11,139 nt of DNA from Candidatus Rifleibacteriota bacterium (GCA_022704885.1 JAKJFO010000133.1:1-11139), one strand, 5' to 3'. Numbered from the stretch's first letter, positions 1 through 7,778 are shown. Notes: generated from the letters alone by a model not told the origin. A program made the numbers and translations.

Positions 1-1
1 C

Positions 2-865
2 AAAGGGTATCGTGGCAGGCCGACCAACGTCAACAACGTTGAAACCTTTGCCAATGTGCCGGCAATCATCAATCGTGGCGCCGACTGGTTCTCTTCGATT
101 GGAACCGAGAAGTCAAAGGGCACCAAGGTTTTCGCGCTGGCCGGGAAGGTCAAGAAAGTTGGTCTCGTCGAAGTGCCGATGGGCACGACTCTGAGAGAGC
201 TTGTTTATGACATCGGCGGCGGCATTCTGGGCGACAAGCAGTTTCAGGCAGCGCAGACCGGTGGCCCCTCGGGCGGCTGTCTTACCGTAAAACATCTCGA
301 TACGCCGATCGATTATGAAAGCCTGGTTGCGGCCGGTTCGATGATGGGCTCTGGTGGCATGATTGTTATGGACGAAGATGACTGCATGGTAGCAGTGGCG
401 CAGTTCTATCTCGATTTTACCGTCGAAGAATCCTGCGGAAAGTGCGTGCCGTGCCGCGAAGGCAACAAGGCACTTTACAGCATTCTCAACAAAATCACGC
501 ACGGTCATGGTACCATGCAGGATCTCGATCGTCTCAAAGAATTGTCGGCTGTGATCAAGGGTGCTTCATTGTGCGCTCTTGGGCAAACAGCGCCAAACCC
601 GGTTCTTTCGACCATCAACAATTTCTACGATGACTACGTGCAGCATGTGGTCGATAAAAAGTGCCGCGCCAAAAAGTGCCGCGCACTGATCCAGTATCGG
701 GTTGTCGAAGAGAACTGCATCGGTTGTGGTGCCTGCAAGCGCGCCTGCCCGGCAGACGCGATTACCGGCGAGATCAAGCAGAAACATTTCATCGACCAGG
801 AAAAGTGCATCAAATGCGGCGCCTGCCATCAGAAGTGCAAATTCAGCGCTATAGCTATCGACTAG
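2..865 (+). CDS. hydB: HydB/NuoF-type NADH-binding subunit of [FeFe] hydrogenase, C-terminal part
   Basis: Partial gene: the frame is open from base 2 and the 5' end lies outside the window. About 287 residues are visible of a protein that is usually near 600. The visible part begins just after the NADH-binding region, at the [16 protein letters not shown] motif typical of complex I 51-kDa proteins. It continues through the SLBB-like region and the [4Fe-4S] motif SCGKCVPC (Cys codons near 434-451) with its fourth Cys in SLCALG (near 572). A ferredoxin tail with two CX2CX2CX3C motifs (Cys codons from 716 and from 806) follows. That tail is known from HydB/HndC-type subunits of multimeric NAD-linked [FeFe] hydrogenases and is absent from ordinary NuoF. 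The protein should carry FMN and oxidise or reduce NAD(H) in the cytoplasm. Just before the ferredoxin domain lies a [10 protein letters not shown] repeat. The hydrogenase assignment is inferred from the family; the catalytic subunit is not in the window. Confidence 0.9.
   Translation, partial: KGYRGRPTNVNNVETFANVPAIINRGADWFSSIGTEKSKGTKVFALAGKVKKVGLVEVPMGTTLRELVYDIGGGILGDKQFQAAQTGGPSGGCLTVKHLDTPIDYESLVAAGSMMGSGGMIVMDEDDCMVAVAQFYLDFTVEESCGKCVPCREGNKALYSILNKITHGHGTMQDLDRLKELSAVIKGASLCALGQTAPNPVLSTINNFYDDYVQHVVDKKCRAKKCRALIQYRVVEENCIGCGACKRACPADAITGEIKQKHFIDQEKCIKCGACHQKCKFSAIAID
656..685 (+). repeat. 15-bp tandem direct repeat inside hydB
   Basis: Two adjacent copies of aaaaagtgccgcgc plus one base (656-670 and 671-685), identical at 14 of 15 positions. 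In frame they encode KKCRA twice, supplying a CX4C pair just before the ferredoxin domain. Confidence 0.8.
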
Positions 866-884
866 GAACATCGGAGACAAAGAC

Positions 885-1364
885 ATGACATGCAGTGTTA
901 ACCAGCAAATGATCAACGAAAAGATTGTCGAGATCTGCAGTGAATTCAAGAATGATCCCGATGAACTGATTGCGATTCTTCACAAGGCTCAAGGCCACTT
1001 TGGCTTTCTTCCCTCTGAAGTGCAGCAGGCTGTTGCCGACCAGCTGCACATTCCGGTATCCAAAGTTTTCGGTGTGGTGACCTTTTATTCTTATTTCACT
1101 ATGGAACCGAAAGGTAAATACCCGATTTCGATATGCATGGGAACCGCCTGTTACGTTAAAGGTGCCGAAAAGGTGCTGCACGAATTTGAGAGCAAGCTCA
1201 AAATCAAAAACGGGCAGACTACCACTGATGGCAGGTTTTCGCTCAACACGCTGCGCTGTATAGGTGCCTGCGGCCTGGCCCCGGTGGTCATGATCGGCGA
1301 AAAAGTCTACGGCGGGGTCAAACCAGAGGATGCAGGCAAGATCATCAGCGAATACCCGGCGTAG
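885..1364 (+). CDS. hydC: HydC/NuoE-type [2Fe-2S] thioredoxin-like subunit
   Basis: A 159-residue protein of the complex I 24-kDa family, the usual length. It has an N-terminal helical region (about 1-75) and a thioredoxin-like [2Fe-2S] domain. All four cluster ligands are present: C84 and C89 (CMGTAC, CX4C), then C125 and C129 (CIGAC, CX3C). The family motif VFGVVTFYSYF at 61-71 is also present. In NAD-linked [FeFe] hydrogenases this subunit pairs with the HydB flavoprotein and carries one cluster of the electron chain. The ATG at 885 is supported by GGAG at 873-876, eight bases upstream. The gene starts 19 bases after hydB stops, so the two are almost certainly cotranscribed. A plain NuoE is an alternative name, but the ferredoxin-tailed neighbour favours the hydrogenase. 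Confidence 0.9.
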   Translation: MTCSVNQQMINEKIVEICSEFKNDPDELIAILHKAQGHFGFLPSEVQQAVADQLHIPVSKVFGVVTFYSYFTMEPKGKYPISICMGTACYVKGAEKVLHEFESKLKIKNGQTTTDGRFSLNTLRCIGACGLAPVVMIGEKVYGGVKPEDAGKIISEYPA

Positions 1365-1398
1365 AGTCGAGGTGCTCAGGCGCTTTCTCAGATTGCGC

Positions 1399-3162
1399 AT
1401 GAGCCACTTCTCGATCAAGGTCAGGATATTCATACCGATTCTTCTGATCATAATATTGTCGGTGGTCTCGATCACCGGCTTTTCTGTGTACGTTTCGCGC
1501 GAGAAGCTGTTGGAGCAGGTCGAAAACTATCTGCGCATCGAAGTAAAGTCGCTGATGCAGATGTTCGAACGCGAACACGAGCTCAAGATGGCCAAGGCGA
1601 TCAAAGATCTGCGGGTGATGGACACTCTTTTCTACCAGAGAGGGTTACGCATAAGCGATGAAAAGGTCGAACTGACCGCGCGGTTTCCTGATGCCAGCCA
1701 GAATCGAACGGTATCGCTGAATCGCTGGTATCTCGGTGACATCCCGCTGCACGAAGACAATGAATTTGTCGACAGTATCGAGCGCATTCTGGGCAGCCGG
1801 GCGACGATTTTTCAGAAATCAGATGTCGGTTTCGTCAGAATCGCTACTAACATCATGGAAAGCGGCGATACGCGTGCCATTGGTACGGTGATACCATTCG
1901 ATTCTCCCATTGCCGAAAGTATCGAGGCGCACGATAAGTATTTTGGCCGCGCCTACGTAGTCAATGACTGGTATGTAACCGGCTACGAGCCGATATTTCA
2001 CAACGACGAAATCGTCGGCATGCTCTTCGTAGGCGCCAGAGAAAAAGATCTGCCCGAACTGGCACTTAAATTTATGAAGATCGAGATCGGCACTTCCGGC
2101 TACCCGTTCGTGTTTGACAAAGACGGCAAGAACGTGATCAACCATCCGCGGGCCGAAAAGGAGTGGGCTGGGCAGGAAATCGTCGATGCCATGATTAAGC
2201 AGGAAAAGGGGTTGCTGCGCTTCGAGTCGCCTGTCGATGGCGAAAGTAAAATCGTCGCTTTTGATTATTTTCCGCAGTTTGAGCTGTATATTGCGGCTTT
2301 TGTTAACCAGAGTGACGAAATTGGGCCGCTGATGCGGCAGCTGATTCTGGGTTCGGTTGTTGTCGCTTTGCTGATCATTCTGATTCTTTCGGTAACGGTA
2401 TATTCGATGACGATCGAGCGTCTGAGCGGTTACCTCGAAACCATCAAAAGCCGTGATATTGAACTGGCCAGCGCCAAGGATGCGTTGCAGCAGTCAGAAA
2501 AGCTGGCGACGATGGGCCAGCTGTCGGCAGGTATAGCACACGAAGTCAACAACCCGCTCGGCGTCGTGTTGATGTACAGCCACCTTCTGCTTGAAGAGTG
2601 TGACCCGACTTCGCGTATGCACAAAGATCTCGAAACCATTGCCACTCAGGCCAGCCGCTGTAAGACGATCCTGTCGGGCCTGCTCAACTTTGCCCGCAAA
2701 AATCAGGTTAACAAGATGGAGGTGCGGCTTGGCCATTTTGTCGAAACGGTTAAAAAGAGCCTGATCATGCCGCGCAGTGTTAACTTTAAGGTTTCCTGCC
2801 CGCATCCGGATGATGAGATATCGATCGATGAGGGCCAGATGACCCAGGTATTTGTCAATCTGCTCAACAATTCTATTGATGCGGTTAAATCTCAGGGCGA
2901 AATCGAATTCAGCGCGGCGATTGATGAGACATCTGTCGTCTTTGTCGTTGCTGACAATGGAACCGGTATCGGTGAGGATAGTCAAAAACGTTTGTTCGAG
3001 CCATTCTTTTCGACCAAGGAAATGGGTAAGGGAACAGGTCTCGGACTTGCCATCTGTTATGGTATCATCAAGATGCACAGCGGTTCGATTCGGGTTGAGA
3101 CCAACGCTGACCCTGCGAAGGGGCCGACATTCACACGATTCATCATCAAGCTGCCGGTTTGA
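1399..3162 (+). CDS. Membrane sensor histidine kinase with extracytoplasmic Cache-like domain
   Basis: A 587-residue sensor kinase. It has a first membrane segment at about 10-32 and an extracytoplasmic region at 33-312 that resembles Cache sensor domains (GTSGYPFVFDKDGKNVINHP at 231-250 is typical). A second membrane segment lies at about 314-336, followed by a short helical linker. The kinase core shows the H box AGIAHEVNNPLG with H381 as phosphoacceptor, the N box NLLNNSIDAV (488-496), the G1 box DNGTGIG (519-525), the F box FEPFFSTK and the G2 box GKGTGLGLAI. All catalytic motifs look intact, so it is probably active. It should sense a small ligand outside the membrane and phosphorylate the adjacent response regulator. 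The start is uncertain: ATG 1399 gives a natural N-terminus but has weak ribosome-binding sequence, GTG 1372 is a close alternative, and ATG 1330 would overlap hydC by 35 bases. No domain for a DNA-binding output is present. Confidence 0.88.
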   Translation: MSHFSIKVRIFIPILLIIILSVVSITGFSVYVSREKLLEQVENYLRIEVKSLMQMFEREHELKMAKAIKDLRVMDTLFYQRGLRISDEKVELTARFPDASQNRTVSLNRWYLGDIPLHEDNEFVDSIERILGSRATIFQKSDVGFVRIATNIMESGDTRAIGTVIPFDSPIAESIEAHDKYFGRAYVVNDWYVTGYEPIFHNDEIVGMLFVGAREKDLPELALKFMKIEIGTSGYPFVFDKDGKNVINHPRAEKEWAGQEIVDAMIKQEKGLLRFESPVDGESKIVAFDYFPQFELYIAAFVNQSDEIGPLMRQLILGSVVVALLIILILSVTVYSMTIERLSGYLETIKSRDIELASAKDALQQSEKLATMGQLSAGIAHEVNNPLGVVLMYSHLLLEECDPTSRMHKDLETIATQASRCKTILSGLLNFARKNQVNKMEVRLGHFVETVKKSLIMPRSVNFKVSCPHPDDEISIDEGQMTQVFVNLLNNSIDAVKSQGEIEFSAAIDETSVVFVVADNGTGIGEDSQKRLFEPFFSTKEMGKGTGLGLAICYGIIKMHSGSIRVETNADPAKGPTFTRFIIKLPV

Positions 3163-3189
3163 TCTGCCAGCAGGGTTACGGAGTAGCAA

Positions 3190-3567
3190 ATGAGCAAAAA
3201 AGTTCTGATCATAGATGACGACATAGATTTTCTGACGGCTTACGGGGCCCTGTTCAGAAGCAAGGGCTGCGATGTTCATACGGCCATCAATACAACCGAA
3301 GGCCGCAACGAAATCGACAGTTTCGGGCCTGATCTGATAATTCTCGACGTCATGATGGAACGCGCCGACGAAGGCTTTGAATTCGCTCAGCAGCTGCTCG
3401 ATGAGAAAATCAGGATTCCGGTGATCATCACTTCTTCGATAGCGCGGGCAGGGCAGGAGCTGTTCGATATCGATATTCCCAATGTGCGGGCGGTCATGCA
3501 GAAACCCGTTGATTTTACCGAGTTGACCACCCTTGCCGACAAGATTTTTGCAGGGCAGAAGTCATGA
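3190..3567 (+). CDS. Single-domain response regulator (receiver only)
   Basis: A 125-residue protein that is just a CheY-like receiver domain. The acidic pocket is D9-D10-D11, the phosphoacceptor is D53 in LIILDVMM, the switch Thr/Ser lies in VIITSS (about 78-83), and the conserved Lys is in the MQKPVDF segment. No output domain follows, so it must act through protein-protein contact or as a phosphate relay or sink. GGAG at 3180-3183 lies six bases before the ATG. The gene begins 27 bases after the histidine kinase, its likely phosphodonor, and its TGA overlaps the start of the next gene (ATGA at 3564-3567), which suggests translational coupling. Its partner may therefore be the Fe-S/PAS protein or the phosphatase that follow; this is inferred from gene order only. 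Confidence 0.92.
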   Translation: MSKKVLIIDDDIDFLTAYGALFRSKGCDVHTAINTTEGRNEIDSFGPDLIILDVMMERADEGFEFAQQLLDEKIRIPVIITSSIARAGQELFDIDIPNVRAVMQKPVDFTELTTLADKIFAGQKS

Positions 3568-4661
3568 GTGACCAGAAATATACCGATCAGCAGCTGCAGC
3601 AGGCCCTGACCTATATTGAAATTTTCGACAAGGCCGGTGAGATTGACTGCGGCGGTTGTGGCTACAAAACCTGCCGCGAATTTGCAGCAGCCATGCTCGA
3701 TGGCATCGCCAGGCCAACGATGTGCGTCGAGCTGTCGAAAAAGGTCATCGAAAAGCTCAAAAAGCGTGACCGCGAACTGCGCGAAACCCTGTTTTTTCAG
3801 CAGGAACTGCTCGACTCGATCGCCGTGCCGATTTTTCGTGAAGATAAAAATGGTCTGCTGGCTGGCTGTAATCGGGCGTTTGAAGAATTTGTCGGCAAAA
3901 AACTGTCTGCCATCAAAGGTAAGAGCATCGATCAGAGTATCGGAGATGCTGACTTTGAAAAAATCAACGAAAAGATCAATCAGAGCCTGATCAGAAGCGG
4001 CGGGCGCCAGATTGTTGAAACCCGTTTTGCCATGCCGGGCCGCGATGAGCAGGTGGTTGAACTGCACAAGGCGGTTTTGACCGATCGCGCTGGCGAGATT
4101 ACCGGCTTTGTCTGTGCGATTTTTGACATCACCGAACGGGTCAGGCGTAACGAAGAACTGGTGCTGGCCAGAGAGACGGCTGAACTCTCGGTGTCGCTGT
4201 TGCAGAAGGTGCCATCTGGTTTTGTCATCGTCGATGAAAAACTCAAGATTCGCGAGGCCAATCGTGCATTTGCGCTGATGATGGGCGCAGAGATCGTCGA
4301 TCTGTTCGACATGCATGGCCTGCGCGGTGCCGACCTCAGAGCGCTTTTTCCGCAGCACCAGATGTTTGCGACATTCATCAGGAGCGGTGAAGAAACTTAC
4401 ACCCGCGACGTCGAATGGGAAGGACATAAAGTCAAACTGGCTCTGTATGCAATCGAACGCGGCAAGACCGCTGGCGCCATTCTGCTCGATCTAGCTGCAC
4501 CCGACGTTAAAAAAGAAGAAGTCCGGCTGCGCGCCGAAAAGGTTATTCGAGAGAATCTTGAAACAGTGCAGAAGATCGCCAATCTGCTCGGCGAGAATGC
4601 TTCGCGCACCGAAAATGCTTTGAGTTCTGTGATCAAATTGTTTTCAGAAGACGAGAAGTAG
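3564..4661 (+). CDS. Fe-S cluster (Fes-type) and double PAS domain sensor protein
   Basis: A 365-residue cytoplasmic protein without membrane segments. The N-terminus carries C29, C32, C37 and C54 in a CX2CX4CX16C arrangement (CGGCGYKTC, later MC). This matches the small four-cysteine [4Fe-4S] Fes domain seen in CO dehydrogenase/acetyl-CoA pathway proteins and in hydrogenase-linked PAS proteins. A basic helix (58-75) leads into a first PAS domain (about 80-192, ending GFVCAIFDITERVRRNEE) and a second, more divergent PAS-like domain (about 208-310). The helical tail at 316-362 (AEKVIRENLETVQKIANLLG) resembles tails of homologues in hydrogenase operons. There is no kinase or cyclase output. A redox-sensing adaptor that signals to the adjacent phosphatase or regulator is plausible but inferred. 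The start overlaps the regulator's stop by four bases, and the phosphatase gene follows after a single base. Confidence 0.83.
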   Translation: MSDQKYTDQQLQQALTYIEIFDKAGEIDCGGCGYKTCREFAAAMLDGIARPTMCVELSKKVIEKLKKRDRELRETLFFQQELLDSIAVPIFREDKNGLLAGCNRAFEEFVGKKLSAIKGKSIDQSIGDADFEKINEKINQSLIRSGGRQIVETRFAMPGRDEQVVELHKAVLTDRAGEITGFVCAIFDITERVRRNEELVLARETAELSVSLLQKVPSGFVIVDEKLKIREANRAFALMMGAEIVDLFDMHGLRGADLRALFPQHQMFATFIRSGEETYTRDVEWEGHKVKLALYAIERGKTAGAILLDLAAPDVKKEEVRLRAEKVIRENLETVQKIANLLGENASRTENALSSVIKLFSEDEK

Positions 4662-4662
4662 C

Positions 4663-5823
4663 ATGACCTCATGTTTTGTTGAAATAGGCCATCATCAAAA
4701 GGCCAAAGCCGGTGAACATTCATACGGCGACGTTATTCTCAAACGCTTCATCAGAGAAGAAAACCGGCGTCTGGTGGTGCTTTCAGACGGCATGGGCAGC
4801 GGTATTAAAGCCAACGTGCTGGCCAGTCTGACTGCGTCGATGGCCCTGAACTTTGTTTCTGAGCGCAAGTCGATAGCCGAGGCGTTCGAGCGAATTTTCA
4901 ATATTCTGCCAGAATGCAGTGTGCGCAAGATGGGCTACGCAACTTTTACCATCATCGACATGCTCGACGACTGCAGGGTCAGTCTGATTGTCTATGATAA
5001 TCCTCTGCCTTTTCTTCTGCGCCAGGGCGAGCTGGTGGAACTCGAATGGCAGAGCACTGAACTTGCGACCACAGGTTATTGCGGCCGTTCGGTTGCTACA
5101 GCCAGTTTTGAGCCTTTGTCCGGTGACCGGCTGTTTGCTTTTTCTGATGGAATAAGCCAGTCAGGCCTCGGTCGAACGAGCGAATGGGGTCGCAACGGCG
5201 CTGTTGCCTATACGCAGAAGGCATTGCGCGAGTTCCCGGGCATTGCAGCGCGTGACCTCTCAGAAAAGATCGTAAACAAAGCTGAATTGAACGACAAGAG
5301 TGGGCTCAAAGATGACGCCAGCCATATCACCATACATTTTCGTGAGCCACGGCGTCTGATGATTGCAACAGGTGCTCCGGCCAGACAGGAACGCGATTTT
5401 GCCTTCGCCCGGCGTTTTGGCGATGCCACCGGCAGCAGGGTTATCGCCGGCGGCACAACTTCTGAACTGATTGCACGCGAGCTCGAATTACAGTTTTCGG
5501 GCACGATGCTGAGCCTGAACGATGGTCTGCCGCCAATCAGCCAGCTGGCCGGCGTCGATCTCGTCAGCGAAGGGGTCATGACGTTGTCACGCGTCGAAAA
5601 ACTGCTGCGCACCGACGAAGTCACCTGGCGCAATCAGGATGGTGTGGCCGAGCGCATGGCGAGGCTGATTCTCAACGCCGATCTGATCGAGTTTATTGTC
5701 GGCACTGCTTCGAACGAATCGCATTTCGACCTTGAGTATAAGCTGCGTGTGCAGCTGGTAAAAGACATTGCCGAGCTCATCGAAGCCCGCCACCTCAAAA
5801 AGGTCGTCCTCGAATACTTTTAG
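4663..5823 (+). CDS. SpoIIE/PP2C-family serine phosphatase with extra C-terminal domain
   Basis: A 386-residue protein with two parts. Residues 1-226 form a compact PP2C/SpoIIE-type phosphatase domain. Its metal-binding aspartates lie in VLSDGMGSG (D42), FSDGISQSG (D162) and KDDASHITI (D217/D218), so the active site appears complete. Residues 228-386 form a separate region with ATGAPARQERD, VIAGGTTSELIAREL, GVDLVSEGVMTL and LIEFIVGTASN. I recognise it as the tail of hydrogenase-associated SpoIIE-like phosphatases, but I cannot assign it a function. The family dephosphorylates Ser/Thr on partner proteins, classically anti-anti-sigma factors; no such partner is encoded here. The start follows the PAS gene's stop by one base. 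This is the last gene of the operon, and the next plus-strand signal is the hairpin at 6011-6049. Confidence 0.85.
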   Translation: MTSCFVEIGHHQKAKAGEHSYGDVILKRFIREENRRLVVLSDGMGSGIKANVLASLTASMALNFVSERKSIAEAFERIFNILPECSVRKMGYATFTIIDMLDDCRVSLIVYDNPLPFLLRQGELVELEWQSTELATTGYCGRSVATASFEPLSGDRLFAFSDGISQSGLGRTSEWGRNGAVAYTQKALREFPGIAARDLSEKIVNKAELNDKSGLKDDASHITIHFREPRRLMIATGAPARQERDFAFARRFGDATGSRVIAGGTTSELIARELELQFSGTMLSLNDGLPPISQLAGVDLVSEGVMTLSRVEKLLRTDEVTWRNQDGVAERMARLILNADLIEFIVGTASNESHFDLEYKLRVQLVKDIAELIEARHLKKVVLEYF

Positions 5824-6010
5824 GGCAGCAGAAAACAGCAGAAGAAGAGGAAGGGTAATCCGCAGATTTCGCCGACAGACGCCGATTTAAGTCAGGGTAA
5901 GCAAGCCGTGGTATGCCTGGTCTGCAAACTGCGAAGAAGCCTTTTTGTGCCATGCGAAGTTTGGGCTTAAGAAAACATGCAGATGGGCGCAGATTGAGGA
6001 AATTGGAGTA
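5824..6010. other. Intergenic stretch between converging operons with degenerate CGCAGATT-like motifs
   Basis: No convincing gene is present. Short related motifs occur at 5857-5888 (aatccgcagatttcgcc, then gacgccgattt) and at 5978-5996 (tgcagatgggcgcagattg). They resemble scattered CGCAGATT-type intergenic repeats seen in some bacterial genomes. They are imperfect, so this may be a decayed copy or chance similarity. The stretch begins directly at the stop of the phosphatase gene with a purine-rich run (5826-5855). Confidence 0.4.
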
Positions 6011-6049
6011 ATAAAAACCCGCAGGTGTCTAGCACCTGCGGGTTTTTAT
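6011..6049. terminator. Symmetric bidirectional Rho-independent terminator
   Basis: Perfect inverted repeat: left arm 6011-6027 (ataaaaacccgcaggtg), five-base loop 6028-6032, right arm 6033-6049. The GC-rich core is preceded by five A and followed by five T, so either strand's transcript gives a stable stem followed by a U run. It lies about 190 bases after the phosphatase stop and eight bases after the NuoE-NuoF stop (in minus-strand direction). It can therefore end both converging operons. Confidence 0.92.
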
Positions 6050-6056
6050 GCGGGGG

Positions 6057-7778
6057 TCAGTTGTTGATGAGGGCTTCGAAGTCGGGGCGGAACTTGTCGA
6101 GCATGGTTTTTACCGGAATGCTGTAAGCTTCGCCGACCGGGCAGAGAGTCAGGCCGGGTACAGTGTTAACAATGCGCAGGGCAGTGTCGAGATCATGGCG
6201 GGTGCCTTTTTTGCTGACAATGCGCTTGAGGGCCTGCTTGAGAGTTTTTGACCCCTGCTTGCAGGGCGTACATTTGCCGCATGACTCGTGCGCGTAGAAT
6301 TCGATGGCACGCAGACAGAGCTCAGGTATCGAGAATTCATCGTTGATGACCATGATGCCGCCTGAGCCGATCATGGTGCCGTGCTTGATGCATGAATCGA
6401 AATCCATCTTGAGGCCCTTGAGCTCTTCAGCCGTCAGTATCGGCACCGAAAGTCCGCCGACGATGGCGGCTTTGAGCTTGCCTTTGACCCCGCCGGCAGC
6501 CTTCATCAGGTCGTCAAAGTCGATTCCCATCGGGTATTCATAAGTGCCTGGCTTGTTAACGCAGCCGCTGATGCCGAAGATTCTGAAGCCGAAGTTGTTT
6601 TCGGTGCCGAATTTCTTGAATTCAGCGGCGCCGTGTTCGATTATATAGGGCACGCTGGCAAGCGTTTCGACGTTGTTGACAATAGTCGGACAGCCATAAA
6701 GGCCTTCAACTGCCGGAAACGGCGGCTTGATACGGGGCTGACCGCGCTTGCCTTCGATCGATTCGATCAGGGCGGTTTCTTCGCCGCAGACGTAGGAGCC
6801 GGCGCCGCGATGAACTATTATATCGATGTCGCCGAGCAGTTTGTCTGCTTTTGCTTCTTCGATGGCTTTGTCAAGAATGTCGGCGATCCAGGAGAATTCG
6901 CCACGGATATAGATGAAAGCCAGCTTGCAGCCGAGTGCGAGGGCCGATATCGCCATGCCTTCGACGAGCAGGTGCGGGTCGTATTCCATGATCTGGCGGT
7001 CTTTAAAGGTTCCGGGTTCGCCTTCGTCAGCGTTGCATACCAGATATACCGGCTTGCCGGTATTTTTCGCGAGAAAGCCCCATTTAACACCAGTCGGGAA
7101 ACCAGCGCCGCCGCGGCCTCTGATCGCAGAAATCTTAACTTCGTTGATAATGTCAGCCGGAGCCATGCCACGGGCCTTGGCGAGAGCCTTGTAGCCGCCG
7201 TTTTTCTTATAAACTTCGATCGAGGTCGAGTTGGCAACACCGCGGTTCTTGAGCAGAACGTTGCAGGTGGTCGCGTAGTTATAGTCGGTTTCGCGCGGTG
7301 GCATTACGCCTTTTTTGAGCGAGGCGATCAGCTTATCGACCTTTTCTACGGTCATGTTTTCGTAATAGGTGTCGTTAACCTGTATTACCGGGCAGGTGCC
7401 GCATGAGCCCAGACATTCGACCTCGTTAAGTGTAAAAAGGCTGTCTTTGCTGGTTTCGCCTGGCTTGATGCCGAGAGTTTTTTCGACATGTCTGAGAATT
7501 TCACGGGCGCCCATCAGGGTTGCCGGGATATTGGTATCGACCTGTATGTGATATTTACCTACAGGCTTCTTATTGTACATCGTATAAAAAGTCGCTACGC
7601 CATAGGCTTTGGCTCTGGTGACACCGATAATATCAGCGACTTCGTGCAGCAGTTCTTCGGTCAGATTATTGCTGTTCGACTGCTGAGCCAGAGTGAGAGC
7701 GGGCATGAGAGCTGATTCGCGGCGGGGATATCTGTTCGCGAGCTTTTCGATGCGTTCGCGCAGTTCTAAAGTGATCAT
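6057..7778 (-). CDS. NuoE-NuoF fusion, NADH-binding flavoprotein with altered [2Fe-2S] domain
   Basis: A 573-residue fusion. Residues 1-160 are a NuoE-like thioredoxin-fold domain (VATFYTMYN at 61-69). Residues about 165-573 are a NuoF domain with the FMN motif GRGGAGFPTG (221-230), NADEGEPGTFKDR (249-261), the NADH region GSYVCGEETALIESIEGKRG (327-346) and the [4Fe-4S] ligands C500, C503, C506 and C546. Unlike HydB in the same window it has no ferredoxin tail. The NuoE part is odd: where the family has CX4C it reads DTNIPA (D81, A86), so two of four [2Fe-2S] ligands are gone. C122 and C126 remain, and an extra C129 is present. It should be a cytoplasmic NADH oxidoreductase module; the electron partner is unknown. 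ATG 7778 is chosen because of the GAAAGGAAAA upstream; a TTG at 7814 is less likely. It is the last gene of the minus-strand run. Confidence 0.87.
   Translation of the reverse strand: MITLELRERIEKLANRYPRRESALMPALTLAQQSNSNNLTEELLHEVADIIGVTRAKAYGVATFYTMYNKKPVGKYHIQVDTNIPATLMGAREILRHVEKTLGIKPGETSKDSLFTLNEVECLGSCGTCPVIQVNDTYYENMTVEKVDKLIASLKKGVMPPRETDYNYATTCNVLLKNRGVANSTSIEVYKKNGGYKALAKARGMAPADIINEVKISAIRGRGGAGFPTGVKWGFLAKNTGKPVYLVCNADEGEPGTFKDRQIMEYDPHLLVEGMAISALALGCKLAFIYIRGEFSWIADILDKAIEEAKADKLLGDIDIIVHRGAGSYVCGEETALIESIEGKRGQPRIKPPFPAVEGLYGCPTIVNNVETLASVPYIIEHGAAEFKKFGTENNFGFRIFGISGCVNKPGTYEYPMGIDFDDLMKAAGGVKGKLKAAIVGGLSVPILTAEELKGLKMDFDSCIKHGTMIGSGGIMVINDEFSIPELCLRAIEFYAHESCGKCTPCKQGSKTLKQALKRIVSKKGTRHDLDTALRIVNTVPGLTLCPVGEAYSIPVKTMLDKFRPDFEALINN

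Noticed and set aside
2494..3279. Open frame of 261 codons on the minus strand
   Set aside because: It is antisense to the catalytic core of the histidine kinase, which carries every expected motif.
3387..4427. Long open frame (346 codons) on the minus strand
   Set aside because: It lies antisense to the response regulator and Fe-S/PAS genes, which have clear domain motifs; its translation shows no recognisable family and no ribosome-binding context.
6633..7406. Open frame of 257 codons on the plus strand
   Set aside because: It is antisense to the NuoE-NuoF fusion and shows no conserved motif.
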